A stretch of 64,000 nt of DNA from Deltaproteobacteria bacterium (GCA_030694465.1 JAUXYJ010000076.1:1-64000); one strand, 5' to 3'. Positions 43,865-53,722 are shown, counted from the first letter of the stretch. The notes: generated by a model not told the origin, from the sequence alone. Made by a program: numbers and translations.

Positions 43865-45606
43865 CCGCGCTGACCATTCTCTTGGTGACCGAGGACCCCG
43901 CGCTGGTGACCCTCGTGCGTGACAGCGTGGCGCCCTGGGGCGACCACGTGATCGTAGAGTCCGCGCCCATCGAGGCCATCGACCGTGGTGAGGGCGAAGA
44001 CGCAGTGCTCGTAGACCTCGCGCTCTCAGACGGCGCGGGGCTCGCGGTCGCGCACTTTTTGGCTGCTCGCAGTGACTCTGCTCCGGTGTTGGCCCTCTCG
44101 ACCGGACGCGATGGCGACGGCGACGGCGTGGCCCAAGCGCTAGGGGTGCAACAAGTGCTCGCGCGGCCCCTTACGGGCGACGATTTGCTCGTGGCGCTTG
44201 GGACAATCCGCAAGGCGCGCGCGATGGTTGAGACCCCTTCGGTCCGTCGCGAGAGCCATCGGCCTGGGGAGCTGATGCGTGATCTTGGCGTCAACGAGAT
44301 CGCGCAGGTGCTGGACGCCAGTGACCTCACAGAGCTGACCGAGCGCATCGCACATGCTGCATTTTTGCTCACGGGACACGGCGCTCGGGTCCGCATCGAG
44401 AACGCGCGATTCGAGACCCTCGAGGCCGCCGCGGGGCCTCCCAGTACGAGCGTCTACGACGAGATCGAGCTCGCCTCGCGCGAAGACACCTTGGGCACGC
44501 TCTACGTGACCACCACCCCGCTCACGCGGCCCAAGATCGAGCACTTGGTCCGCAGCGCGGCCGCAGTCGGAGTGCTCTTGCGCAACCAAGACGCCGCCGC
44601 ACGCGCAGGGATCAAAGACCCCGAGACGAGCGCGTACACGTTTGCCTATTTTGTCGACGCGGCAGGGCGCGAGGTCGAGCGCGCGCTGCGACACCAGCGG
44701 CGCTTTGGTCTGATGACTTTTCAGATCGAAGATTGGTCCGAGCAGCGCGAGCGCCTGGGTGAACACGCGGTGCGTGAAGCGCGACGAGAGATGGTCGACA
44801 CGATCTTGGACACGGCCGCGGACACGGACGTGCTGGCGCTGGTCGAGGACGACGAGCTCTATTTGCTCTCGCCTGAGTCTGGGCGGCTCCGTGGGCTCGC
44901 GTTGCGAAGACGAATCACCGAGAAGCACCGGCGTCGCGCCACGTTGGCCAAGGCCGAGCAGCGGGCGTCGCTCTCGGTGGCGATTGGGTTCGCGACGTTT
45001 CCGCGCGATGGTCGAGACTTGGCGACGCTGGCGCGTGCGGCGGCCTCGCGGGGGCGACGCGCCGAGGAGCACTCGGAGGTCTGGCACGGCGAGCACAACA
45101 CCCTGGACGCGGTCCTAGGGGCCCTCCTGCGCCTCCGTCCGCAGAGCGATGATTGGGCCCTGCGCCAGTGCGCTTTGTCGTCCGAGGCCGCACACAACCT
45201 CGGCCTCGAGGTCGCTCGCGAAGCGTTGCGCACGGCGGGCCCGGCGGACGGCGTCGCATACCTCATCGGCGAGCGTGTGCACCCTCTGGTAGCGGGAGCT
45301 TTTGAGGCCATGCGCCGAGCGCCAAGTGGCGCGCTACCGTGTTATTGGCTGCGCCCAAATCCCAAAGACGGCCACGAGCCCAGCGCGCCAGGGGTGAGGC
45401 TATTGCCAATCGAAATCGAGGTGGACTCTGGGCGCGTGGGGCCCTTTGCGACGCTCGCGGTGCTCACCGAGTCGTGGGCGTACGCGTGTGTCTCGAGCGC
45501 GCAGGGGAGCTACAAGCGCATCATGCATACGAGCGATCTTGAGCTTGTCGAAGCGCTGGTCGCCGAAGTGCAAAAGACCTTTCACCTCCAACGAGAGGGA
45601 AACTAA
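43861..45606 (+). CDS. Receiver-like protein with GAF-like and degenerate GGDEF-like domains
   Basis: From GTG 43861 the product has 581 residues. Residues 1-110 look like a receiver domain (ILLVTEDPALVTLVRD, DAVLVDLALSDGAGLAVA). About 140-255 could be a GAF-like domain. About 265-415 follows a diguanylate cyclase fold (RALRHQRRFGLMTFQIEDW, then LSVAIGFATFPRDGRDLATL and RAAASRGRR). In place of GGDEF it reads VEDDELYLL, so it is not expected to make c-di-GMP. The last 160 residues are unassigned. It is coupled to dapF and lies three bases before the PATAN gene, so the two regulators are probably co-translated. Confidence 0.75.
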   Translation: MTALTILLVTEDPALVTLVRDSVAPWGDHVIVESAPIEAIDRGEGEDAVLVDLALSDGAGLAVAHFLAARSDSAPVLALSTGRDGDGDGVAQALGVQQVLARPLTGDDLLVALGTIRKARAMVETPSVRRESHRPGELMRDLGVNEIAQVLDASDLTELTERIAHAAFLLTGHGARVRIENARFETLEAAAGPPSTSVYDEIELASREDTLGTLYVTTTPLTRPKIEHLVRSAAAVGVLLRNQDAAARAGIKDPETSAYTFAYFVDAAGREVERALRHQRRFGLMTFQIEDWSEQRERLGEHAVREARREMVDTILDTAADTDVLALVEDDELYLLSPESGRLRGLALRRRITEKHRRRATLAKAEQRASLSVAIGFATFPRDGRDLATLARAAASRGRRAEEHSEVWHGEHNTLDAVLGALLRLRPQSDDWALRQCALSSEAAHNLGLEVAREALRTAGPADGVAYLIGERVHPLVAGAFEAMRRAPSGALPCYWLRPNPKDGHEPSAPGVRLLPIEIEVDSGRVGPFATLAVLTESWAYACVSSAQGSYKRIMHTSDLELVEALVAEVQKTFHLQREGN

Positions 45607-45609
45607 CCC

Positions 45610-47043
45610 ATGCGTCGTGCAGTGCTTCTCGACGTCGGCGCCTCGGGACCTCGCGCGCGCGAAGGCGGGGCCCTCGCCGCCTCGCTCAGCGCGCGGGGAT
45701 TCACGCTCGAACGGCTCGACCATGACAACGAGGTGATCGACGCTCTCGCACGCGAAAACGCTGACGTTTTGGTGATCGATGCAGACTCTCCCTCGCTCGA
45801 TCTGCGTGTGCTCGTAGAGTCACTCCGTGCGGACCCGCGCACAACCAACACCTTGATTGTGGCACTCGCCAGCGGAGATCCGCGCGAGATCCCCGCGCGA
45901 CGCGAGCTCGCACTGACGCTCAGCAAACCGATCCAAGCCGACGACGCCGCGGGGCGTATCGAAGCGCTGGTGATCACTCGCTTGCGTGCGGCGTCTAATA
46001 GCCGCGAGCTCCGCGGAGATTTGTCACAGATTTCGCTGCCCGATTTGCTGCAATTGCTCGCAGTCAACCGCAACAGCGGCGTGCTGAGCATCGACGCACC
46101 AGGGCGCTTTGGGTCCGTCACCTTGGACGCCGGAGAGATCCAATGGATCACCTGCGGCGTGGCCACCGCGCTCAAGGCCTTCGTGCGCTTGCTCGCGCTC
46201 ACCGAGGGAGCCTTTGTTTTTACGCATCAGCCGTTTGATCGCACACAGTCTAACGTCGAGCCCATGGCCCTAGGGCCGATGCTCTTCGAGGCCACGAGAC
46301 ACATCGACGAGATCGCGCGGCTCAAGCGCTCAATGCCCGAGTCGTGGGTCGAAGTGCGCAAGGCACGCCTGGTGTGGCCACAAGCGATTTTGCAGCGATT
46401 TGAGCGTGAACCGGCGCTCTTCGAGGTCACGCGGTTGCTCGACAGCGCGCGCACGTTGGGCACCCTCTTGGATGCCTCACCCCTGCCCGACGCGGACCTG
46501 CTCGAAGCCCTCGATGAGCTGCGCCGAGAGGGCTTGATTGACATCGCCGGAGGCGCGCGTTCGGGCTGGGTCGAGGTGCTTGATACAGCCCTCGCCCGCA
46601 CGTTCTCAGAGCTCGTCAGCGAGCAAGGAGGCGCGCGCGTCCTTGTGCTCCTGGATGGCGAAGACGCGGGCGCAGAGATGGGGCTCATTCGTGCGCTCGG
46701 CGGCGTCGCAGGGTTCGTGAGCGCCGAGGGCGTGGGCTCACCCGACGGCGGGCCCATCGCGCCGCTCGGGACGCTCGCGTTCGCCAGCACACGCGTAGAG
46801 CTCCTTCGGGTGTTCTCTTCGCGTGAGAATTCGCCGCTCTGGCTTGTGTTTGGTGCCAACGCCAGCGCGGTCTTGTGTGCGGTCCAGACCGAGCAAGACG
46901 CAGCCCTCACGCGCGAGGTCTTTGCACGCGGCAGCGACCTCCCCGTGGCCGTGGCCGTGGCGCCGTGGACTCCGAGCTCTATCGCCGCCGCGCTCCGCGC
47001 TGCCCTGAGCTCTCGGATCACGAGCCGCGCACGGCGCACCTAA
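45610..47043 (+). CDS. Receiver-PATAN protein with a degenerate GTPase-like C-terminus
   Basis: The 477 residues have a receiver-like domain (1-120, ADVLVIDADSPSLDLRVLVE, TLSKPIQADDAAGRI) and a PATAN/DUF4388 domain (135-225, RGDLSQISLPDLLQLLAVNR) matching the one in the FHA protein at 17552. A middle helical region follows, then a C-terminal domain of about 140 residues. That last part runs parallel to the MglA/Ras-like GTPases attached to DUF4388 in this phylum (ARVLVLLDGEDAGAEMGLIR where a P-loop would be, then a WLVFGANASAVLCAV strand). The P-loop Lys-Thr/Ser is lost, so it should not hydrolyse GTP. The domain call at the C-terminus is tentative. Confidence 0.72.
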   Translation: MRRAVLLDVGASGPRAREGGALAASLSARGFTLERLDHDNEVIDALARENADVLVIDADSPSLDLRVLVESLRADPRTTNTLIVALASGDPREIPARRELALTLSKPIQADDAAGRIEALVITRLRAASNSRELRGDLSQISLPDLLQLLAVNRNSGVLSIDAPGRFGSVTLDAGEIQWITCGVATALKAFVRLLALTEGAFVFTHQPFDRTQSNVEPMALGPMLFEATRHIDEIARLKRSMPESWVEVRKARLVWPQAILQRFEREPALFEVTRLLDSARTLGTLLDASPLPDADLLEALDELRREGLIDIAGGARSGWVEVLDTALARTFSELVSEQGGARVLVLLDGEDAGAEMGLIRALGGVAGFVSAEGVGSPDGGPIAPLGTLAFASTRVELLRVFSSRENSPLWLVFGANASAVLCAVQTEQDAALTREVFARGSDLPVAVAVAPWTPSSIAAALRAALSSRITSRARRT

Positions 47044-47080
47044 GGTCCCACCCACACCCCCTCGGCAAAAACGTCCGCGC

Positions 47081-49054
47081 TCAGTTGCGCGCGATGCGAC
47101 GGATTCGCTCGAGCGAGTTGCTCATGTTGCGCACATTGAGCTCGGCGCTCTGCGCTGTCTCTTCGATTCGCTGAGAGGTCTGCAGCGCGACCTCGCCCGC
47201 ACGCACTTGGCCACGATGGGTCTCATTGAGCTGCGTGACCGCGCTCGCGATGGACTCGATTGCCTGCGAAATCTGCCGGCCCCCGCGCGATTGCTCCTGC
47301 GCGCTTCGCTCGACATGCTCCGTGATAATCCGCATTTGCTCGGCGCTGCGCATGATCTGCTCAGAGCCTCGCGCTTGCTGTGCCGTGGCCGCCGCGATCT
47401 GTTGCACGGTCTCTGCGATGCGTCCCATCGCGTCGGTCACTTGCTTGCTTCCCTTGGCCTGCTCCACCGTAGCGCGCGCGATGGCACGCACCATGTTGGT
47501 GCTCTTGCGCGAGCTCTCGAGGATCTTTTTGAGCACGCGCTCGGCCTCGTTGGACACCTCGACGCCGCGGTCGACCATGGTCGCGCTGCGCTCTACCGCG
47601 GTGATCGCGTTCTTCGACTCGGTCTGAATGGTCTTGATCAGGTCGGTGATCTCTTTGGTGCTCTGCGCTGCACGCTCGGCGAGGTCTTTGATCTCGTCGG
47701 CGACCACTGCGAAGGACTTTCCGTGCTCACCCGCTTGCGCTGCGATAATGGCAGCGTTGAGCGCGAGCAGGTTGGTCTGCTCCGCGACGTCATCGATCAC
47801 GTTCACGATCTGCCCGATGGCTTCAATGCGCGAACCGAGCGAGCTGATCACGCTCACGCCCTGCATCGAGGTCTCTTTGATGCGGTTGATCTCAACCATC
47901 GTGCGCAAGATCGCGTCGGCGCCTCGCTCGGCGTCCAGGGACACTTCTTCGGACAAGCGCGCGGTCTCGTTGGCGTTGGACTGCACCTGATCGATCGAGA
48001 CGTCCATCTCGTTCATGCTCGACGAGGTCTCTTCGGCAGTGAGCGAGAGCCCGTCCACGTTGCGCGCGACCTCACGAATCGACGCGGTCATTTGCTCAAT
48101 GCTCGAGACCGTCTGCGCGACCGAGCGAGCCAAATTCGCAATGTTTTCGGCTACTTCCTGGTTCGTCGCCGAGACCTCTAGGATCGAGCTCGAGGACTCT
48201 TCGGCGTTGGTCGCGAGCTTGTCGATCCCACGCGCGACCTCGGCCAAATTGCCCGTCATCTCGCGCAGTGTGCGGTTAACGCTCTCGACCGTGTCGACCT
48301 GTCCGCGCATCGCGCTGATGGCCATGCGCAGAGATTCGTCGGTCTCTCCAAGCGCACCTTCGAGATCACGGCGCACCTCGTTGCCCATGCCCACGGGGCG
48401 GGTCTGCAACTGAACGTCGAGATCGTTGGCTCGGCGCTCGGCGTCGCGAGTGCGTGATTCGGCCTCAGACACCTTGCGCTCGAGGTCGTCTCCGCGACGC
48501 TGGGCTTCGCGCACATCGCGCTCGCTGTCTTGGACCTTGCGCCGAAGCTCTTCGCACTCGCGTTGCGAGTCTTTGCCCTGCACGAGCTTGCTCCTGAGGT
48601 CGTCCAGCGCGGTGCTAATGGCCTCGCGCTCAGGCAGCGTCTCGCTGAGCGTGGGCTGCTCGCCCTGGGCCACTTTGCGCATCGCTGAGAGCATCGCTGG
48701 GATCACCCCGTCCGTGCTCCGCGACTGCGTAACCCGCACCGCGACGCGGTCGATCTCTTCGTACAAGAGCTGCACATTGGCCGGCAATTCTGCAGGCACT
48801 TGGGGACGCTCGCCCTCGGCCGCGCGCCGCACCGCGCTCGTCGCGCGGGTCATCAGTTCGCGTGCGGATTCTCCGGCGCGCAAGAGGCTCCCGGCCCCTT
48901 CGGCGCTGGTCATCAGCACCCCGACCACCGCCGCAGCGGCAACAATGGTGATCGCGAGCGTCGCTGCAATTTGCAGTGTCGCTCCGACGATCACGCCCAG
49001 CGCAACAAGCCCGATTGCGGCAAGTGCAGAACGATTTTTCAACAGGCTGTCCAT
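47081..49054 (-). CDS. Methyl-accepting chemotaxis protein-type receptor without a large sensor domain
   Basis: I prefer the ATG at 49054 (657 residues) over a TTG at 49093. Two adjacent membrane helices near the N-terminus have almost no loop between them, so there is no periplasmic sensor. A coiled coil with a stretch of Asp/Arg/Glu heptads (about 150-215) leads into a long signalling hairpin whose tip reads EQTNLLALNAAIIAAQAGEH, then GKSFAVVADEIKDLAERAAQ. Tip residues differ slightly from the classical EAARAGE form. It should pair with CheA/CheW, none of which is nearby. Sensing may be of membrane state or through a partner. Confidence 0.92.
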   Translation of the reverse strand: MDSLLKNRSALAAIGLVALGVIVGATLQIAATLAITIVAAAAVVGVLMTSAEGAGSLLRAGESARELMTRATSAVRRAAEGERPQVPAELPANVQLLYEEIDRVAVRVTQSRSTDGVIPAMLSAMRKVAQGEQPTLSETLPEREAISTALDDLRSKLVQGKDSQRECEELRRKVQDSERDVREAQRRGDDLERKVSEAESRTRDAERRANDLDVQLQTRPVGMGNEVRRDLEGALGETDESLRMAISAMRGQVDTVESVNRTLREMTGNLAEVARGIDKLATNAEESSSSILEVSATNQEVAENIANLARSVAQTVSSIEQMTASIREVARNVDGLSLTAEETSSSMNEMDVSIDQVQSNANETARLSEEVSLDAERGADAILRTMVEINRIKETSMQGVSVISSLGSRIEAIGQIVNVIDDVAEQTNLLALNAAIIAAQAGEHGKSFAVVADEIKDLAERAAQSTKEITDLIKTIQTESKNAITAVERSATMVDRGVEVSNEAERVLKKILESSRKSTNMVRAIARATVEQAKGSKQVTDAMGRIAETVQQIAAATAQQARGSEQIMRSAEQMRIITEHVERSAQEQSRGGRQISQAIESIASAVTQLNETHRGQVRAGEVALQTSQRIEETAQSAELNVRNMSNSLERIRRIARN

Positions 49055-49269
49055 GGGATGAGACGGCGCTCCTCGGTGAGGTGAGTGACCCAAGGTGGGA
49101 TCACGTTTCCGCAGCTCAGTACGCTACACTAGACCATGCTCAACCCTAGCGAATCCTTCACGTTTCGCTCAATCGCTGTGCGCACACACGCGTTCACAAG
49201 CTCTCTGGTGTGCACTCCACTGGCTCTCCCTTGGTTTGTGCGGCAGAAAGTGTTAGGTCCACGACCCTC

Positions 49270-49467
49270 ATGAGCACGACCACCACCAATCAATCCGCAG
49301 CGCTGCTCTTCGACAAGCGCGTCGTTGAGCGCAACATTCGCAACGGTCACGTCACGCAGTCCAGCTTCGACGCGCACCTGAAGTCTCTCCCCGACGTCGA
49401 AGAACACTCCGTCACGATGACCGCGCAGCTCGACGGGCAAGAGTCCGTCGACGACAGCGACGAATAA
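49270..49467 (+). CDS. Small conserved protein of unknown function
   Basis: This 65-residue protein starts at ATG 49270. It has a short Ser/Thr N-terminus, a helical core LLFDKRVVERNIRNGHVTQS then FDAHLKSLPDVEEHS, and an acidic end. The FDKRVVERN-G---...LKSLPDV pattern looks like a short conserved protein I associate with myxobacteria, with no assigned role. The product is soluble, without cysteines or a signal. It is divergent from the chemoreceptor gene. Confidence 0.65.
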   Translation: MSTTTTNQSAALLFDKRVVERNIRNGHVTQSSFDAHLKSLPDVEEHSVTMTAQLDGQESVDDSDE

Positions 49468-49625
49468 CTCTCGCACACGGGGGCGCTCTTGTTCGACGGA
49501 CGCGCAACGCCATGCGCTAGCGCGCTCCTGCGCAATGCGCGCCTGAGCAAAGCGCGCTGGAATAGCCATGAGGTCCCGTGGGTCATTGTCGCAGGGCGGG
49601 CGACCATGCTACCCGCCTCGTCACT

Positions 49626-49949
49626 ATGAGCACCGACGAAACGACTCCGGACGCTGCCTACGAACGTGTCACCGAAGGGGCAAACGCGGGCCTGCCTCCC
49701 GTAGACTTCGCGACGTTTATTCTCTCCCTTGCGACCTCTGCCTTTGTCTCACTGGGCGAAGTCGACGGCCCCGAGGGTGAGAGCGGGATCGACCTCCCGA
49801 TGGCCCGCCAGACCATCGACCAGATCGCAATGCTCCAAGAAAAAACCCAGGGAAATCTCTCTGGCGCCGAAGAGCGTCTAGTCAACCAAGTGCTCTTTGA
49901 TCTCCGCATGAAGTTTGTCGACGCTGCGGCTGCGAACAAAAAACCGTGA
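49626..49949 (+). CDS. DUF1844 family protein
   Basis: The 107-residue protein matches DUF1844: a disordered Thr/Glu-rich start, then VDFATFILSLATSAFVSLGE, LPMARQTIDQIAMLQEKTQG, and NLSGAEERLVNQVLFDLRMK. In the family this is a small helical protein of unknown function, widespread in delta-proteobacteria. ATG at 49626 fits the family start. The HtrA gene begins 39 bases after its stop and may share its transcript. Confidence 0.88.
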   Translation: MSTDETTPDAAYERVTEGANAGLPPVDFATFILSLATSAFVSLGEVDGPEGESGIDLPMARQTIDQIAMLQEKTQGNLSGAEERLVNQVLFDLRMKFVDAAAANKKP

Positions 49950-49988
49950 CCGCGGCGACGCCCCGAAAGGAGCTCCGCCCACATCACC

Positions 49989-51287
49989 ATGTTTACTCCA
50001 CGTGTTCGAACCTCTGCTCCGCTACGCGCGCTGGGCAAGGGTCCCGTTGCGCCCTCGCCCAGCGCCAACACGGCGCCTGGAGCGCGGCCCGTTCGATTCG
50101 CCCTCACGGTCCCTCTCTGTGCGCTCTTTGCGCTCGGGAGCCTCGGGGGTTGTTGCACGCGACCGCGCGCAGAGGGCCTCCAGGCGCCCGGCACGGCGGC
50201 TTTGCCCCAGCCCCAGGGGGATGTGACCAACGCAGGCCCCGAGGCCGGGGTGGCAGCCCCTACGACGCCGACGCCCCAGCCACTGGTGGCGAACCAAGGC
50301 ATCCTCGGGGCGCCGCCGGGCGCTGTCCCAATGTCCCTCGCGCCCATCGTGCGCCGTGTGCGTGGCAGCGTCGTGAGTATCTTCACTGCGCAGGTCGAGA
50401 TGGTCATGCCACAGTGGGGATTTGCAGACCCGAGTGAGCGCGTTCGCCGTGGCGCTGGCACGGGATTTATCATCGAGAACAACGAGATTCTCACCAACAA
50501 TCACGTCGTCGAGCACGCGCAGCACATCGAAGTTCAGCTCGACAATGGGCACCGATATCCCGCACAAATCGTGGGCCGAGATCCACGTACAGACGTCGCC
50601 CTCTTGCGGCTCACGGGCGCCACCGGAGCCCAAACTCAGCCCATCACGCTCGGAGACAGCGACGTCGCCGAAGTGGGCGATTGGGTCGTCGCGATGGGCA
50701 CCCCGTATGGGCTCTCACAGACCGTAACGACCGGGATTATTTCAGCCAAAGGGCGAACGGGACGCGATGTTCCGCTCGACCCCGCGGGGTACTATTCGTT
50801 TATCCAAACGGACGCGAGCATTAACCCTGGCAACTCGGGCGGTCCGCTGCTCAATCTTCGCGGCGAGGTCGTCGGGATTAACACCGCGATCAACCGCGAA
50901 GCCCAGGGCATCGGCTTCGCGATCCCGATCAACATGGTGCGAACAATCCTGCCCTCGCTCAGACAACATGGCCGGGTCATTCGCTCGTATCTTGGCATCT
51001 CGATCAACGACGTCGACGAGTCCGTCGCGCAGGCTCAACACTTGCCCGACACCGACGGCGCGCTCGTGATGGACATCGACCCACAGGGCCCCGCTGCGCT
51101 TGGTGGAATGCAGCCCGGCGACGTGATCCGCACGTTTGATGGCACAGTGATTCACAACGCAGGCGAGCTCTCGTGGCAAGCGAGCAACGCAGGCATCGGC
51201 CACCAAGCCACCGTGCTCGTCCGCCGCGCAGGACAAGAGCTCACGTTGTCGCTGGTGTTGATCGCGATGCGCGAGCCCACGCGCTGA
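49989..51287 (+). CDS. HtrA/DegP-type serine protease, lipoprotein form, one PDZ domain
   Basis: This 432-residue S1C protease has catalytic His172 (NNHVVEH), Asp202 (DPRTDVALL) and Ser283 (INPGNSGGPL), followed by one PDZ domain at about 335-425 (SYLGISINDVD, GPAALGGMQPGDVIRTFDG). The N-terminus is unusually long, with a hydrophobic core and Cys55 in LGSLGGC, so it would be lipid-anchored in the envelope. The first 35 residues ahead of the signal are atypical and the true start could be elsewhere, but no better start codon is in frame. It acts in envelope protein quality control. Confidence 0.92.
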   Translation: MFTPRVRTSAPLRALGKGPVAPSPSANTAPGARPVRFALTVPLCALFALGSLGGCCTRPRAEGLQAPGTAALPQPQGDVTNAGPEAGVAAPTTPTPQPLVANQGILGAPPGAVPMSLAPIVRRVRGSVVSIFTAQVEMVMPQWGFADPSERVRRGAGTGFIIENNEILTNNHVVEHAQHIEVQLDNGHRYPAQIVGRDPRTDVALLRLTGATGAQTQPITLGDSDVAEVGDWVVAMGTPYGLSQTVTTGIISAKGRTGRDVPLDPAGYYSFIQTDASINPGNSGGPLLNLRGEVVGINTAINREAQGIGFAIPINMVRTILPSLRQHGRVIRSYLGISINDVDESVAQAQHLPDTDGALVMDIDPQGPAALGGMQPGDVIRTFDGTVIHNAGELSWQASNAGIGHQATVLVRRAGQELTLSLVLIAMREPTR

Positions 51288-51400
51288 CATCGCTGTCGCG
51301 GATTGGACGAATTTGCGGCGCGATGTTGCGCAATCCAACAGTTGTTGCAAAGTCCGCCTCGTTCTCTCTCTTATCCAACTTGGTCAGGAGCTCTTTCATC

Positions 51401-52291
51401 ATGAAACATCAGTATTTTTTCTCGGTTTTGGCGCTTGGTCTCCTCGGGGCATGCAGCCCTCCCCCCGTCAGCAATGACGCAGCAGCAGACAGCGGCGCGA
51501 TGGAAGCCAGCGCTCCAGAGGCCGGCAGTGAGGCGGGTCTCCCCGACGTGGTCAGCCCCGACGTCGTCGTGGCGGATGTGCTCCCCTCGGACGCCTCGAT
51601 GGCTGCACCGATCTCGATGGGCGCGACCTTGCTCGGCTCCGAAGAGACCCCCGCGGTGATCACTCCCGCGCGCGGCGTCGGTGGCTTTACGTTTAACGCC
51701 GCCACGCGGATGCTCACGTTCAACGTGCGCCACACCGTCACGGGCGCAACCGCTGCCCACATTCACCGCGGAACGCGTGGCACCAATGGCGGCGTCGCTG
51801 TGGCATTTCCCTCGCCGATGTCACCCATGACCGGCAGCGTCGAGATCCCCGAAGCAGACGTCGCGGCCCTCATGAGCGGCGGGCTCTACGTCAACATTCA
51901 CACCGCGACCAACATGGGCGGAGAGATCCGCGGACAGATCCTGCCGGCGCAGTACAACGTGCTCTTGCTCGGCTCCGAAGAGTCGCCCGCGGTGACCACC
52001 ACCGCCAATGGCGCTGGCTTGGCCAACTATAACGCGATGACCGGCGTGCTCACGTACGCGATCGATCACTCGGTGGTGACCCCCACGGCAGCACACATTC
52101 ACATCGGCGCACGTGGCGCGAACGGCGGCGTTGCCGTGGCATTTACCTCGCCGATGTCACCCATGACCGGCATGGTCACCATCCCCGAGGCCAACCGCGC
52201 CGCGCTCGCAGCTGGCGGTCTCTACGTCAACATCCACACAGTGACCAACATGGGCGGAGAGATCCGCGGACAGCTCGAGCCCATCCGCTGA
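51401..52291 (+). CDS. Stalked lipoprotein with two CHRD domains
   Basis: I take the ATG at 51401, which has GGAG 11 bases upstream and a clean lipobox (LGLLGAC, Cys16). An acidic stalk (20-65) precedes two CHRD domains at about 68-180 and 185-296. Each has LLGSEE, AAHIHRGTRG or AAHIHIGARG, and GGLYVNIHT-TNMGGEIRGQ, with several His that could bind metal. The domains are internal duplicates. CHRD proteins bind growth factors in animals; in bacteria the role is unknown. The upstream frame from 51173 is not part of the gene. Confidence 0.9.
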   Translation: MKHQYFFSVLALGLLGACSPPPVSNDAAADSGAMEASAPEAGSEAGLPDVVSPDVVVADVLPSDASMAAPISMGATLLGSEETPAVITPARGVGGFTFNAATRMLTFNVRHTVTGATAAHIHRGTRGTNGGVAVAFPSPMSPMTGSVEIPEADVAALMSGGLYVNIHTATNMGGEIRGQILPAQYNVLLLGSEESPAVTTTANGAGLANYNAMTGVLTYAIDHSVVTPTAAHIHIGARGANGGVAVAFTSPMSPMTGMVTIPEANRAALAAGGLYVNIHTVTNMGGEIRGQLEPIR

Positions 52292-52339
52292 GCTCAGCGC
52301 CCAGGGGTGGGGCTGCTTGAGCGCAAACGCGCAGGGGAT

Positions 52340-53722
52340 TTAGTGAAGATCCGTGGGAGGGGCGCTCGCGACTTGCTGTGCGCGCATGCTGGATGCGGGC
52401 ATGTCGCCGTCTTGCGTCGAAGCGTGCGACGGTGCGCCGGCGTCAAAGCGCTGCCCGGTGATAATTCGCGCGCCTCGGCCATAGGCCATGTACGAGTAGG
52501 CCCAGTTAAAGAAGACGACGAATCGATTGCGAAATCCCACGAGAAACCACAAGTGCACAAAGATCCATGCGAGCCACGCGACAAACCCCGTGAGCTCCAT
52601 CGGGCCGCTCTTGGCCACGGCGCGCGAGCGACCAATGGTGGCCATCGCGCCCTTGTCTTTGTAGCGAAAGTGCTTGCCCGGGAGGCCCTCGCGCACGCGT
52701 AAAATATTCTCAGCGACCGTGCGCGCCATTTGCATTGCGACTGGAGAAAGACCGGGCAACGGCGCTCCGTCGTGAGCAAAATGCGCGCAATCTCCGATGG
52801 CAAACACGTGGGGATGAGACGCCACCGAGAGGTCTCTCTCGACGATCACGCGTCCACCTCGGTCGAGCGGCACACCCAGCGTCGCGGTCACCGGCGAGGC
52901 CTTGACGCCGGCACCCCAGACCACGGTACGCGAGGGGATGAGCCGCTCTTTTTGCCCGCTCTTTGCGACAGTGACCCCTCGCGCGTCGATGCGCGTGACG
53001 CGCTCTCCCAAGACAATCTCGACGCCCAGCTCACGCAGCTGCGTCGCCGCGCTCTCGCTCAGGTGCTCTGGAAAACTCGACAACACGCGCTCACCACCCT
53101 CGACCAACAGCACGCGCGCTTTGGCTGGATCAATCCTGCGAAAATCCTTGGCGAGCACCGTCCTGGACAGGTCCGCGAGGGCGCCGGCCATCTCGACCCC
53201 GGTGGGGCCACCGCCGATCACTACCATCGTGAGCAGCGCAGCGCGTTGCGCCTCGTCGGTCTCGCGCTCGGCTTCTTCAAACGCGAGGAGCACGCGACGA
53301 CGAAGCTCGACCGCGTCGTCGAGGGTCTTCATCCCTGGGGCATATTCGGCCCACGCCTCTTTGCCGAAGTAGTTGTTGACCGCCCCGACTGCGACCACAA
53401 CATAGTCAAATGACAGCGTCTGCTCACGCAAAAACAGCGTGTTTGTCTTGAGATCGATCCGCAGGACCTCGTCCAAAATCACCATCGCGTTGCGCTGCTG
53501 TGACAGCACCGAGCGGATGGGCGCCGCGATCTCTGCAGGCGAGAGTCCCGCCGTCGCGACCTGATAGAGCAGCGGCTGAAACAAGTGGTGGTTGGTGCGA
53601 TCGACCAGCGTCACACGCACGTCTGCGCGAGCCAGCGACTGCGCGCAGGTCAGTCCCGCAAAGCCTCCGCCAAGGATGACAACGTGGGGCCTGTGGTCTT
53701 CGGGGTGCGCGGTGTCACTCAT
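52340..53722 (-). CDS. ndh: Type II NADH dehydrogenase
   Basis: This 460-residue flavoprotein transfers electrons from NADH to quinone without pumping protons. It has the FAD-binding Rossmann motif VVILGGGFAGLTCAQSLARA, the NADH motif VVIGGGPTGVEMAGALADLS, the GDCAH motif (FAIGDCAHFAHDG), and C-terminal amphipathic and hydrophobic segments (FVAWLAWIFVHLWFLVGFRN) that attach it to the membrane. The last 30 residues are disordered. It is convergent with the CHRD gene and downstream of a small kinase gene. Confidence 0.95.
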   Translation of the reverse strand: MSDTAHPEDHRPHVVILGGGFAGLTCAQSLARADVRVTLVDRTNHHLFQPLLYQVATAGLSPAEIAAPIRSVLSQQRNAMVILDEVLRIDLKTNTLFLREQTLSFDYVVVAVGAVNNYFGKEAWAEYAPGMKTLDDAVELRRRVLLAFEEAERETDEAQRAALLTMVVIGGGPTGVEMAGALADLSRTVLAKDFRRIDPAKARVLLVEGGERVLSSFPEHLSESAATQLRELGVEIVLGERVTRIDARGVTVAKSGQKERLIPSRTVVWGAGVKASPVTATLGVPLDRGGRVIVERDLSVASHPHVFAIGDCAHFAHDGAPLPGLSPVAMQMARTVAENILRVREGLPGKHFRYKDKGAMATIGRSRAVAKSGPMELTGFVAWLAWIFVHLWFLVGFRNRFVVFFNWAYSYMAYGRGARIITGQRFDAGAPSHASTQDGDMPASSMRAQQVASAPPTDLH

